Positions 1 through 5,967 of a DNA stretch of 7,549 nucleotides are shown here, piece by piece. Positions within the stretch are counted from its first letter, which is position 1, and each line of letters starts with the position of its first letter. The stretch is from Phenylobacterium sp. Its GTDB lineage: Bacteria > Pseudomonadota > Alphaproteobacteria > Caulobacterales > Caulobacteraceae. The position numbers and the translations under genes were made by a program. The notes beneath the pieces were generated by a model. The model had not been told where the DNA came from and searched no databases. It saw nothing but the letters and a program-made list of their open reading frames with translations. The stretch spans positions 1 through 7,549 of the forward strand of contig JAQGIJ010000530.1 of NCBI GenBank assembly GCA_028291285.1, given 5' to 3'.

Positions 1-1836
1 GTCTACCAGCCCTTCATCGTCGCCGCCGACCTGCAGCTCAACAACATCGAGCGTATCGAGGTGCTGAAGGGCCCGCAGGGCGCGCTGTTCGGGCGCAACG
101 CCACCGGCGGGGCGATCAACATCATCACCAAGCAGCCGCACGCCGGGTTCGATGGCCAGGCCAGCGTCAGCTACGGCCGCTTCAACGAGTGGATCGGCAA
201 GCTCTACGCCGCCGGCGGCACGGACAGGCTCGCGGCGGACATCGCCGTGATGGCCAACCGCGACGACGGCTACATCCACGACATCGTCAAGAACCGCCGC
301 TACGGCGCCATGCACGACGTCTCCGTGCGCAGCCAGCTGCGCTTGCGGCCCAGCGACGGGATCGACTTCACCCTCGCCCTCGGCCACACCGAGAACGTCG
401 ACAACACCGCCTCGGCCAACCAGCCGCTGAACGGCGACACTTCGGCGCGGAAGTTCAATCCGGGCGTGCTCACGCCCAGCACGCCGTACGAGGTCGCGCT
501 CAACCTGTCACCGGTCAACAAGACCCTCCAGAACAGCGCCTCGCTGGTCGGCACGATCCACCTCGACGCCTTGGACCTGCACACCATCACCGGCGTCCAG
601 TTCAACAAGCTGAAGGCGCTGGCGGACTCCGACGCCACCGTGCAGCGGTCGGTGGAGCTCTACGTCGCCCAGTCCTCGCGGACCATCTACCAGGAGGTCT
701 ACGCCACCTCGAACGGCCAGGGGCCGCTGAGCTGGATCGTGGGCGGCGTCTTCTACCACGACTGGGCGAGCGCCGGCCCGCAGGTCGGCCTCTCCGGCAC
801 CTTCGTGCAGACGGCGGTGAGCGGCGCCGGCTCGTTCACCAGCAACGACACCAACCTGGAAACCTCGTCCTGGGCCGGCTACGCCCAGGCGACCTACAAG
901 ATCACCGACGCCCTCTCCGTGACGGTGGGCGGGCGCTACACCTCCGACAAGCGCACCTTCTTCAATCAGAACATCGCGCCGACGCCCGGTCCGATCCTCA
1001 CCGGGTCGGCGACCTTCAGCAAGTTCACCCCCAGCGGCAGCATCGCCTACCGCGTGAACGAGCGCCTGAACCTCTACGCCAAGGCCGGCCAGGCGTTCAA
1101 AAGCGGACTCTTCACCCTCGTGGGCACGGTGGTGCGCCCGGTCCAGCCGGAGACCGTCACCCAATACGAGATCGGCGTGAAGTCGGACCCGCTGGACTGG
1201 CTGCGGGTCAACGCCTCGGCCTACTACACCGACTACAAGGGCCTGCAGACCACGGCCCGCGATCCGGTGACCAGCGTCGCCTTTCTGCAGAACGCCGCCG
1301 CCGCCAGCATCTACGGCCTGGAGCTGGAGACCGTGGTGCGGCCGGTCGAGCGGCTGAACCTGACCGGCGGCGTCTCGCTGCTGCACGCCGAGTACACCAG
1401 CTTCCCGAACGCGCAGGTGACCGTGCCCACCGCGGCGACCGCCTGCGCGGCCCGCGGCGCGCCCTTCCCGTGCGGCAACGACACCGTCTTCCGCGACGTG
1501 AGCGGCTACAAGCTGATCCGCACGCCCTTCTTCACCGTCAACCTGGGCGGCGACTACACCATTCCGCTCAGCCAGGGCGATCTGGTGGTCTCCGGCAACT
1601 TCTACTACTCGGGCCACTCCTATTGGGACCCGCTGAACCGGCTGAAGGAGCCGTCCTACGTCCTCGTCAACGGCCAGCTCCGCTGGAACGCGCCCGACGA
1701 CCACACCTCGCTCAGCGTGTGGGGGGACAACCTCCTGGACCAGAAATACAACCTGACGCTCGTCACCTCCTCCTCCGACACCCACGTCTACGCCCGGCCC
1801 AGGACCTACGGGGTGCGGGTGGACTACCGCTGGTGA
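1..1836 (+). CDS. TonB-dependent outer-membrane receptor, 3' part (5' end outside window)
   Basis: Imports a large or poorly diffusing substrate across the outer membrane, powered by TonB-ExbBD. The frame is open from base 1, giving 611 residues, with the signal peptide, TonB box and first part of the plug lying upstream. The end of the plug is clear at residues 17-47: IERIEVLKGPQGALFGRNA followed by TGGAINIITKQP, the signature of this family. The rest alternates amphipathic strands and loops as expected of a 22-strand barrel, with a receptor-like segment AYRVNERLNLYAKAGQAFKSG near residue 349. The last residues, VRVDYRW, end in an aromatic residue, as needed for outer-membrane assembly. Two cysteines (C482, C491) bracket a short presumed extracellular loop. 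The valine codon GTG at 61 is internal and not a start. The gene is followed closely by an acyl-CoA ligase, so the ligand may be a hydrophobic acid and not a siderophore; this is inference. Family call is sure, ligand unknown. Confidence 0.95.
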   Translation, partial: VYQPFIVAADLQLNNIERIEVLKGPQGALFGRNATGGAINIITKQPHAGFDGQASVSYGRFNEWIGKLYAAGGTDRLAADIAVMANRDDGYIHDIVKNRRYGAMHDVSVRSQLRLRPSDGIDFTLALGHTENVDNTASANQPLNGDTSARKFNPGVLTPSTPYEVALNLSPVNKTLQNSASLVGTIHLDALDLHTITGVQFNKLKALADSDATVQRSVELYVAQSSRTIYQEVYATSNGQGPLSWIVGGVFYHDWASAGPQVGLSGTFVQTAVSGAGSFTSNDTNLETSSWAGYAQATYKITDALSVTVGGRYTSDKRTFFNQNIAPTPGPILTGSATFSKFTPSGSIAYRVNERLNLYAKAGQAFKSGLFTLVGTVVRPVQPETVTQYEIGVKSDPLDWLRVNASAYYTDYKGLQTTARDPVTSVAFLQNAAAASIYGLELETVVRPVERLNLTGGVSLLHAEYTSFPNAQVTVPTAATACAARGAPFPCGNDTVFRDVSGYKLIRTPFFTVNLGGDYTIPLSQGDLVVSGNFYYSGHSYWDPLNRLKEPSYVLVNGQLRWNAPDDHTSLSVWGDNLLDQKYNLTLVTSSSDTHVYARPRTYGVRVDYRW

Positions 1837-1867
1837 TCGGGGCGCTCGCGCGGGGGTGTCGGAAGCA

Positions 1868-3433
1868 ATGCGCGTGATGTTCGATCCCGCCGCCGTCCTC
1901 GCCGCCGAAGCCCGCGGCATGTCCACCAGCTACTGGGCCCAGGTGAAGCCCGATGCGCCGGCAGTGTTCGACCGTTTCGGCCAGCGCACCTTCGGCGAGG
2001 TCAACGCCCGGGCCAACCGGATCGTGCGGCTGCTGCGCGGGCTTGGGGTGCGGGCGGGCGAGCACGTCGCCTTCGTCTCGTCCAATCGCGCCGAGGTGAT
2101 GGAGATCCTCGCCGCCACCTTGCGCGGCGGCTACCGGCTCATACCGGTCAACTGGCGCTTCACCGAGGCCGAGGTCGCCCATGTGCTGGAGGACAGCGAC
2201 GCCGTCGCCGTCTTCGCCGAGACCCGCTTCCCGGCCGCCCTGGAGGCGTCGCGCAAGGCGGCGCGCCTGAAGGCCCGGATCGCCATCGGCGGCGAGGCCG
2301 AGGGCCACCTGGCGCTGGAGGCCGCGATCTCGGGCCTCGACGGGTCGGACATCGCCGATCCGCAACTCGGCAGCACCATGTTCTACACCTCCGGCACCAC
2401 CGGGCGGCCGAAGGGGGTGTTCCGCGAGGGTCTGAACCTGCTGGCGCCCGGTGCGCTGGAGAGCCACGACCCCGCCACCGACGTGCAGCTCTGCGCCGGG
2501 CCCTGCTACCACGGCGCCGGGCTCACCGTGGACACCCGCACGGCGATGTCGGTGGGCGTGCCCGTGGCCTACATCGAGAAGTGGGACAGCCTCGAGGTCC
2601 TGCGCACGATCGAGGCGCGCCGCGTCACCCACGCGCACATGGTGCCGATCATGTTCCAGCGGTTGCTGGCCGTGCCCAAGGACGTGCGCGAGCAGTTCGA
2701 CCTTTCCAGCCTGAAGCGGATCCTGCACGGCGCGGCGCCCTGTCCGCCGGAGGTGAAGCGGGCGATGATCGACTGGCTGGGGCCGATCCTGACCGAGTAC
2801 TATGCCGGCACCGAAGGCGGCGCGGGCTTCTTCATCGACAGCCACGAGTGGCTCGAGCGCCCGGGCTCGGTGGGCCGGCGGCCCACCGGGGCGGGCGTGA
2901 AGATCCTCGACGACGAGGGCCGCGAGCCGCCGCCCGGCGTCCCCGGCAGGATCTACATGCAGCGGGCCCAGGCCAGCCCCTTCTCCTACTACAAGGACCC
3001 GGAGAAGACCGCCGGCTCCTACCTGGGCGACTATTTCACCCTGGGCGACGTCGGCTACTTCGACGAAGCCGGCTACCTCTTCCTCACCGGCCGCACCGCC
3101 GAGTGCATCATCTCCGGCGGGGTGAACATCTACCCGGCCGAGATCGACAATGCGCTCGTCACCCACCCCGCCGTGGCCGACGTCGCCACCGTCGGCGCGC
3201 CGAACGCCGAATGGGGCGAGGAGGTGAAGGCGGTGGTGCAGCTGAACCCGGGCTGGACGGAGGGGCCCGAGCTCACCCAGGCGCTGATCGCCCACGCCCG
3301 CCTGACGCTGGCCGGCTACAAGGCGCCCAAGTCCATCGACTACGTCGACGAGCTACCGCGCAACGAGGCCGGCAAGGCCGAGCGGGCCAGGATCCGCGCC
3401 CGCTATTGGCAGGGGCGGACGAAGCAAATCTAG
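1868..3433 (+). CDS. AMP-forming acyl-CoA ligase (ANL superfamily, FadD-like)
   Basis: Activates a carboxylic acid to its CoA thioester through an acyl-adenylate, in the cytoplasm. Counting from ATG 1868 (521 residues, normal for the family), the P-loop TMFYTSGTTGRPKG is at 170-183, the adenine-binding motif TEYYAGTEG at 309-317, the ribose-binding Asp in YFTLGDVGY is D394, the hinge motif FLTGR ends at R409, GGVNIYPAEID follows, and the catalytic lysine of the C-terminal domain is K503 in PRNEAGKAER. All core motifs are intact, so it should be active. The segment HGAAPCPPEVKRAMIDWLGP before the adenine motif resembles FadD-type fatty or aromatic/steroid acid ligases, but the substrate cannot be told. 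The start is uncertain: GTG 1856, ATG 1868, GTG 1874 and ATG 1877 are in frame; the only purine-rich Shine-Dalgarno candidate, GGAAG at 1861-1865, suits GTG 1874 or ATG 1877 best. It lies about 31 bases after the receptor gene and is probably co-transcribed with it. Confidence 0.94.
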   Translation: MRVMFDPAAVLAAEARGMSTSYWAQVKPDAPAVFDRFGQRTFGEVNARANRIVRLLRGLGVRAGEHVAFVSSNRAEVMEILAATLRGGYRLIPVNWRFTEAEVAHVLEDSDAVAVFAETRFPAALEASRKAARLKARIAIGGEAEGHLALEAAISGLDGSDIADPQLGSTMFYTSGTTGRPKGVFREGLNLLAPGALESHDPATDVQLCAGPCYHGAGLTVDTRTAMSVGVPVAYIEKWDSLEVLRTIEARRVTHAHMVPIMFQRLLAVPKDVREQFDLSSLKRILHGAAPCPPEVKRAMIDWLGPILTEYYAGTEGGAGFFIDSHEWLERPGSVGRRPTGAGVKILDDEGREPPPGVPGRIYMQRAQASPFSYYKDPEKTAGSYLGDYFTLGDVGYFDEAGYLFLTGRTAECIISGGVNIYPAEIDNALVTHPAVADVATVGAPNAEWGEEVKAVVQLNPGWTEGPELTQALIAHARLTLAGYKAPKSIDYVDELPRNEAGKAERARIRARYWQGRTKQI

Positions 3434-3485
3434 ATGATCAGACGGCGGCGTCAGACCCGCCGGCGAAGGGAAGGACGCGCGCGAC

Positions 3486-4865
3486 ATGGCTGAGACTCGG
3501 CACGGGCGGCCGAGCTCCGGGACCGGTGGGTTCTGGGGCTGGTGGACCGTCGGCGTCTTCCTGCTGCTCTACATCTTCTCCTTCATCGACCGCGGCATCA
3601 TCGCCATGATGGTCCAGCCGATCGAGCGGGACCTGCACATCAACGACGTGCAGATCAGCCTGCTCACCGGCCCGGCCTTCTCGCTCTTCTATGTGCTCTG
3701 CGGCCTGCCGATCGGCTGGCTGGTGGACCGCTTCCCGCGCCGCTGGCTCACCCTGATCGGCGTGGTGGTCTGGGGCTCGGCGACCTGCGTCTGCGGCGTG
3801 GCGGGCAGCCTGGCCCAGCTCGTCGTGGGGCGCATGGGCGTGGGCGTGGGGGAGTCGGTGCTGACGCCCGCGGCGCATTCGCTGATCGCCGAGCAGTTCC
3901 CGGCCAAGCGCCTGTCGCTGCCGCTCTCGGTCTTCACCATGGGCGCAGTGGTCGGCGCGGGCATCGCGCTGGCCATCGGCGGCGTCGTCGTGCAGCTGGT
4001 CAGCCACTCGCCGCCGGTGGCGCTCCCGCTGGTCGGCGAGGTGCGCGCCTGGCAGCTCGCCTTCCTGGCGGTCGGCGCGCCGACGGTGGTCCTGAGCCTG
4101 CTGGCGCTCACCGTGCGCGAGCGCAGGGCGCCGCCGCCGCCGGCTCCGCCGCCCGGCGCGGCCCCCGGGCGTTCCTTCTTCCGGACGCACTGGCGGATCG
4201 CCTGGCTGGGGCCGATCGGCTTCGGCATGACCAACATCATCGTGGCGGCGCTGTTCGGCTGGACGCCCACCTTCATGATCCGCGTCTACCACTGGAACCC
4301 GGCGCAGGTCGGCCTCACCTTTGGCCTGATCAGCCTCGTCGCCGGCTCCATCGGCCAGATCGGCGGAGCGGCGATCGTCGACTGGCTCTACGCCCGCGGC
4401 GTGAGGGACGCCCACACGCGCTACCACATCGCAGGCCTGGCGATCACCGTCCCGGCGCTGGCGGCGGGCGTCTACAGCGGCAGCCCCTACCTGTTCATGG
4501 CCGGCTCGGCGCTCTTCCAGTGCGTGACCTACCCTTACATCGGCTATGCGGCGGCGGCCCTGCAGCTCTATGCGCCCAGCCACGTGCGCGGGCGGGTCTC
4601 GGCGCTCTTCCTGGCCTTCGTCACGGTGATCGGCAGCATCGGTCCGGTCGCTGCGGCCTACGTGGCCGAGCACCTGCTGCACGACAAGGCGCGGATCGGC
4701 CAGGCCGTGGTCATGGTCGCGGCGATCGCCGCCCCGCTCGGCATGCTGATCCTGTGGCAGATGGGCCGCGGTCTGACGGCGGCGGCCGGCGCGGTGGTCG
4801 AGGCAGCCGCCCGGCTGGACGCCGATCGGCTCGCCGCAGCGACCGCCGAGGCGGCGGCGCCTTGA
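3486..4865 (+). CDS. MFS transporter, Spinster-like group
   Basis: A 459-residue inner-membrane secondary transporter with about twelve predicted helices. Helix 1 carries FSFIDRGIIA (D35, R36), and the loop between helices 2 and 3 carries the MFS motif A as GLPIGWLVDRFPRRW (G77 to R86, with D81). Helix 4 has VGRMGVGVGES (R116, E123), which corresponds to motif B. This combination, with the conserved FIDR and the helix-4 arginine and glutamate, is typical of bacterial Spinster-like proteins. The central cytoplasmic loop, residues 211-230, is a proline- and alanine-rich linker. The last 35 or so residues are an Ala-rich hydrophilic tail. The start is supported by AAGGGAAGGA at 3466-3475, ten bases before ATG. 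Genes of this group often sit beside TonB receptors and acyl-CoA enzymes in alphaproteobacterial catabolic clusters, so it may carry the same organic acid or a product of it. Direction of transport is not evident. Confidence 0.93.
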   Translation: MAETRHGRPSSGTGGFWGWWTVGVFLLLYIFSFIDRGIIAMMVQPIERDLHINDVQISLLTGPAFSLFYVLCGLPIGWLVDRFPRRWLTLIGVVVWGSATCVCGVAGSLAQLVVGRMGVGVGESVLTPAAHSLIAEQFPAKRLSLPLSVFTMGAVVGAGIALAIGGVVVQLVSHSPPVALPLVGEVRAWQLAFLAVGAPTVVLSLLALTVRERRAPPPPAPPPGAAPGRSFFRTHWRIAWLGPIGFGMTNIIVAALFGWTPTFMIRVYHWNPAQVGLTFGLISLVAGSIGQIGGAAIVDWLYARGVRDAHTRYHIAGLAITVPALAAGVYSGSPYLFMAGSALFQCVTYPYIGYAAAALQLYAPSHVRGRVSALFLAFVTVIGSIGPVAAAYVAEHLLHDKARIGQAVVMVAAIAAPLGMLILWQMGRGLTAAAGAVVEAAARLDADRLAAATAEAAAP

Positions 4866-4890
4866 ACGCTCGATCTCGAATGACAAGATT
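4862..4890 (+). promoter_or_regulatory. Possible sigma-70-type promoter for the MarR gene
   Basis: TTGAAC at 4862-4867 resembles a -35 element (four of six matches to TTGACA) and is followed, after exactly 17 bases, by AAGATT at 4885-4890, a poor -10 element (three of six matches to TATAAT). Transcription would then begin near 4897, inside the CGTTCA-gcct-TGAACG palindrome, where a bound regulator would block it. The match is weak, and alphaproteobacterial -10 boxes are loose, so this is a suggestion only. If real, the MarR gene has its own promoter as well as any read-through from the transporter. Confidence 0.25.
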
Positions 4891-4906
4891 CGTTCAGCCT
4901 TGAACG
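4862..4906 (+). promoter_or_regulatory. Candidate operator: TTGAACG direct and inverted repeats before the MarR gene
   Basis: Three copies of one short element lie in 45 bases: TTGAACG at 4862-4868 (overlapping the transporter stop codon), the inverted form CGTTCA at 4891-4896, and TTGAACG at 4900-4906. The last two form a perfect 6+6 palindrome with a 4-base spacer (CGTTCA-gcct-TGAACG) that ends in the ribosome binding site. A further inverted pair, CGAAT 4877-4881 and ATTCG 4888-4892, is nested between them. The stretch is visibly richer in A and T than its surroundings. MarR proteins usually bind palindromes overlapping their own promoter, so autoregulation is the natural reading. The repeats are seen directly; their role is inferred. 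Confidence 0.45.
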
Positions 4907-4918
4907 GAGCGCTCGCCC

Positions 4919-5371
4919 ATGGCCGCCCAGCCCGCCGACCACCCCGCCGTCGCCGTCTTCGACGAGATCCGGCGCATCGACAATGAGGTCAGGGCGGCGA
5001 TCAGCGAGGGCCTGCCGGACGGGCTGACCTTCGCCCAGTACGAGGTGTTGAGCCTGCTGGAGCGGCGCGGGGAGGGGATCACGCCGGCGGAGATCGCCCG
5101 CGCCGTGCAGGCGGCCAAGAGCGGCCTGACCAACACCCTGCTGCGCCTGGAGAGCGGCGGGCTGGCGCGGGTCGAGCCCTGCGGCGAGGACGGGCGCAAG
5201 AAGCGGGTGTGGCTGACGCCTGCCGGACGCGAGGCCTACGCCCGCTCCATGGCGGCCGTCCGCCCGCGCATGGAGCACCTGCGCGAGGCCTTCACCCTGG
5301 AGGAGTTCCGCACCGTCCTGCCGTTCCTGAAGGCGCTGCGCGCCTGGTTCGACGAGAAGGCCTGGGCCTAA
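4919..5371 (+). CDS. MarR-family transcriptional regulator
   Basis: A 150-residue winged-helix DNA-binding protein, the usual length for MarR, expected to act as a homodimer. The N-terminal dimerisation helix covers roughly residues 8-30; GLTFAQYEVLSLLER (35-49) leads into the winged helix, with ITPAEIARAVQAAKSGLTNT (54-73) as the helix-turn-helix and LLRLESGGLARVE (74-86) entering the wing. The wing motif DGRKKRVWLT (91-100) keeps the Asp and Arg of the family. The C-terminal helices (about 104-147) complete the dimer interface. GGAG at 4906-4909 lies nine bases before ATG and supports the start. It probably represses its own transcript or the neighbouring catabolic genes, released by an acid or acyl-CoA ligand, as many MarR proteins in aromatic-acid clusters are; this is inference. 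It has a single cysteine, C88, in the wing, an unusual place. Domain call is secure; ligand and targets unknown. Confidence 0.92.
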   Translation: MAAQPADHPAVAVFDEIRRIDNEVRAAISEGLPDGLTFAQYEVLSLLERRGEGITPAEIARAVQAAKSGLTNTLLRLESGGLARVEPCGEDGRKKRVWLTPAGREAYARSMAAVRPRMEHLREAFTLEEFRTVLPFLKALRAWFDEKAWA

Positions 5372-5396
5372 GCGCGCTCGCCGAGCCCTGATCGCG

Positions 5397-5414
5397 CGCG
5401 GTCCTGGAACCGCG
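5397..5414 (+). other. Hairpin in the MarR-trxC gap
   Basis: CGCGGT at 5397-5402 pairs with ACCGCG at 5409-5414 around a six-base loop. An alternative pairing uses GCGCGC at 5372-5377 with GCGCGC at 5394-5399. No run of T follows, so it is not a standard rho-independent terminator; it could be a mild attenuator or RNA-processing structure, or simply a by-product of GC-rich DNA. At 81 bases this is the longest gap in the window and therefore the best place, after the one before the MarR gene, for an additional promoter, although I could not identify one. Confidence 0.25.
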
Positions 5415-5452
5415 GGGCCTCCCGGGCGGATTTCCAAGCGCTGGAGGAGACC

Positions 5453-5905
5453 ATGGCCGAACCGCTGCACGTCGTCTGCCCGCACTGCGACAGCACCAAC
5501 CGCCTGCCGCCCGAGAAGCTCGCCGCGGCCGCCCGCTGCGGACGCTGCCACAAGCCGCTGTTCACCGGCGAACCGGTCGCCCTGGACGAGACGCGCTTTT
5601 CCAAGCACCTGGCGAACAGCGACCTGCCCCTGATCGTCGACTTCGGGGCGTCTTGGTGCGGGCCCTGTCGCGCCATGGCGCCGATCTTCGAGCGCGCCGC
5701 CGCCGAGCTCGAGCCCCGCGCCCGGTTCGTCAAGGTGGACGTGGATGGCGATCCGGCCCTGGCCGCCCGTTTCGGCGTTCAGGGCATCCCGGCGCTGTTC
5801 GCCTTCCAGGGCGGCAAGGTGGCCCTGCGCCAGTCGGGCGTGACGGACGCGGCCACCCTCAGGAGCTGGGTCGAAAGCCTCTCGCCGCGTCAGGCGCCCG
5901 CTTAG
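5453..5905 (+). CDS. trxC: Thioredoxin 2 (TrxC) with N-terminal zinc ribbon
   Basis: Cytoplasmic thiol-disulfide reductase of 150 residues, slightly longer than E. coli TrxC. The N-terminal zinc ribbon is complete: CPHC at 9-12 and CGRC at 29-32 give the four cysteine ligands that separate TrxC from ordinary thioredoxin. The thioredoxin fold follows from about residue 42, with the redox centre WCGPC at 68-72, VKVDVDGDP at 93-101, and the cis-proline P113 in GIPAL. The residue two before the serine of the active-site strand is glycine (FGASWCGPC) where many thioredoxins have tryptophan (FWAxWCGPC). A strong ribosome binding site, GGAGGA at 5443-5448, sits just before ATG. E. coli trxC is under OxyR control; nothing of that can be judged here. 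Its place between a regulator and a hydrolase in a catabolic cluster may be incidental. Confidence 0.95.
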   Translation: MAEPLHVVCPHCDSTNRLPPEKLAAAARCGRCHKPLFTGEPVALDETRFSKHLANSDLPLIVDFGASWCGPCRAMAPIFERAAAELEPRARFVKVDVDGDPALAARFGVQGIPALFAFQGGKVALRQSGVTDAATLRSWVESLSPRQAPA

Positions 5906-5924
5906 GCGCCGCTTTACTCGACCC

Positions 5925-5936
5925 CGGCCGCGGCCG
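5925..5936. repeat. 12-base perfect palindrome in the trxC-MBL gap
   Basis: CGGCCGCGGCCG reads the same on both strands and consists of CGGCCG twice in tandem. It lies 20 to 31 bases after the trxC stop codon and 19 bases before the AAGGAG of the next gene. It has no loop and no following T run, so a terminator is unlikely. It may be a protein-binding site or chance in a sequence of this composition. Confidence 0.3.
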
Positions 5937-5954
5937 AAACTGCGCCCTTGCACG

Positions 5955-5960
5955 AAGGAG
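5955..5960 (+). promoter_or_regulatory. Ribosome binding site that fixes a TTG start for the MBL hydrolase
   Basis: AAGGAG, a near-perfect Shine-Dalgarno core, stands seven bases before TTG at 5968. No ATG or GTG in the same frame near this point has a comparable site: the open frame upstream overlaps trxC out of frame and reads as a low-complexity Arg/Gly-rich shadow. The next in-frame ATG is at 6091, well inside the conserved fold, so starting there would remove its first strand. Confidence 0.8.
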
Positions 5961-5967
5961 CAGTCTG

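Noticed and set aside
189..1877. Second + strand frame overlapping the receptor gene
   Set aside because: Arg/Pro/Gly/His-rich shadow frame; the receptor frame carries the plug signature, barrel strands and terminal aromatic residue.
1763..3295. Long open frame on the minus strand opposite the acyl-CoA ligase
   Set aside because: Low-complexity translation with no motif, and it lies wholly against a gene with all catalytic motifs intact.
3443..3462. Stem-loop CGGCGG/CCGCCG in the ligase-transporter gap as a terminator
   Set aside because: Six base pairs with an eight-base loop and no T run after it; the next gene follows at once on the same strand.
3434..3493. Short open frame (19 residues, MIRRRRQTRRRREGR...) between ligase and transporter, a possible leader peptide
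   Set aside because: It begins directly at the ligase stop codon with no ribosome binding site of its own, and Arg-rich short frames are expected by chance in such DNA.
4119..4172. CCG-rich run in the transporter gene as a repeat array or frameshift site
   Set aside because: It encodes the Pro/Ala linker of the central loop in an uninterrupted frame; imperfect and too short to be a separate repeat element.
3438..4886. Long open frame on the minus strand opposite the transporter gene
   Set aside because: Its translation is rich in Arg, Asp, His and Gly without any recognisable domain, as expected for the antisense of a GC-rich gene; the + strand frame encodes a clear membrane transporter.
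5653..5967. Possible N-terminal extension of the MBL hydrolase overlapping trxC
   Set aside because: The extension overlaps most of the thioredoxin domain out of frame, is Arg-rich and lacks a ribosome binding site, while TTG 5968 has AAGGAG at ideal spacing.
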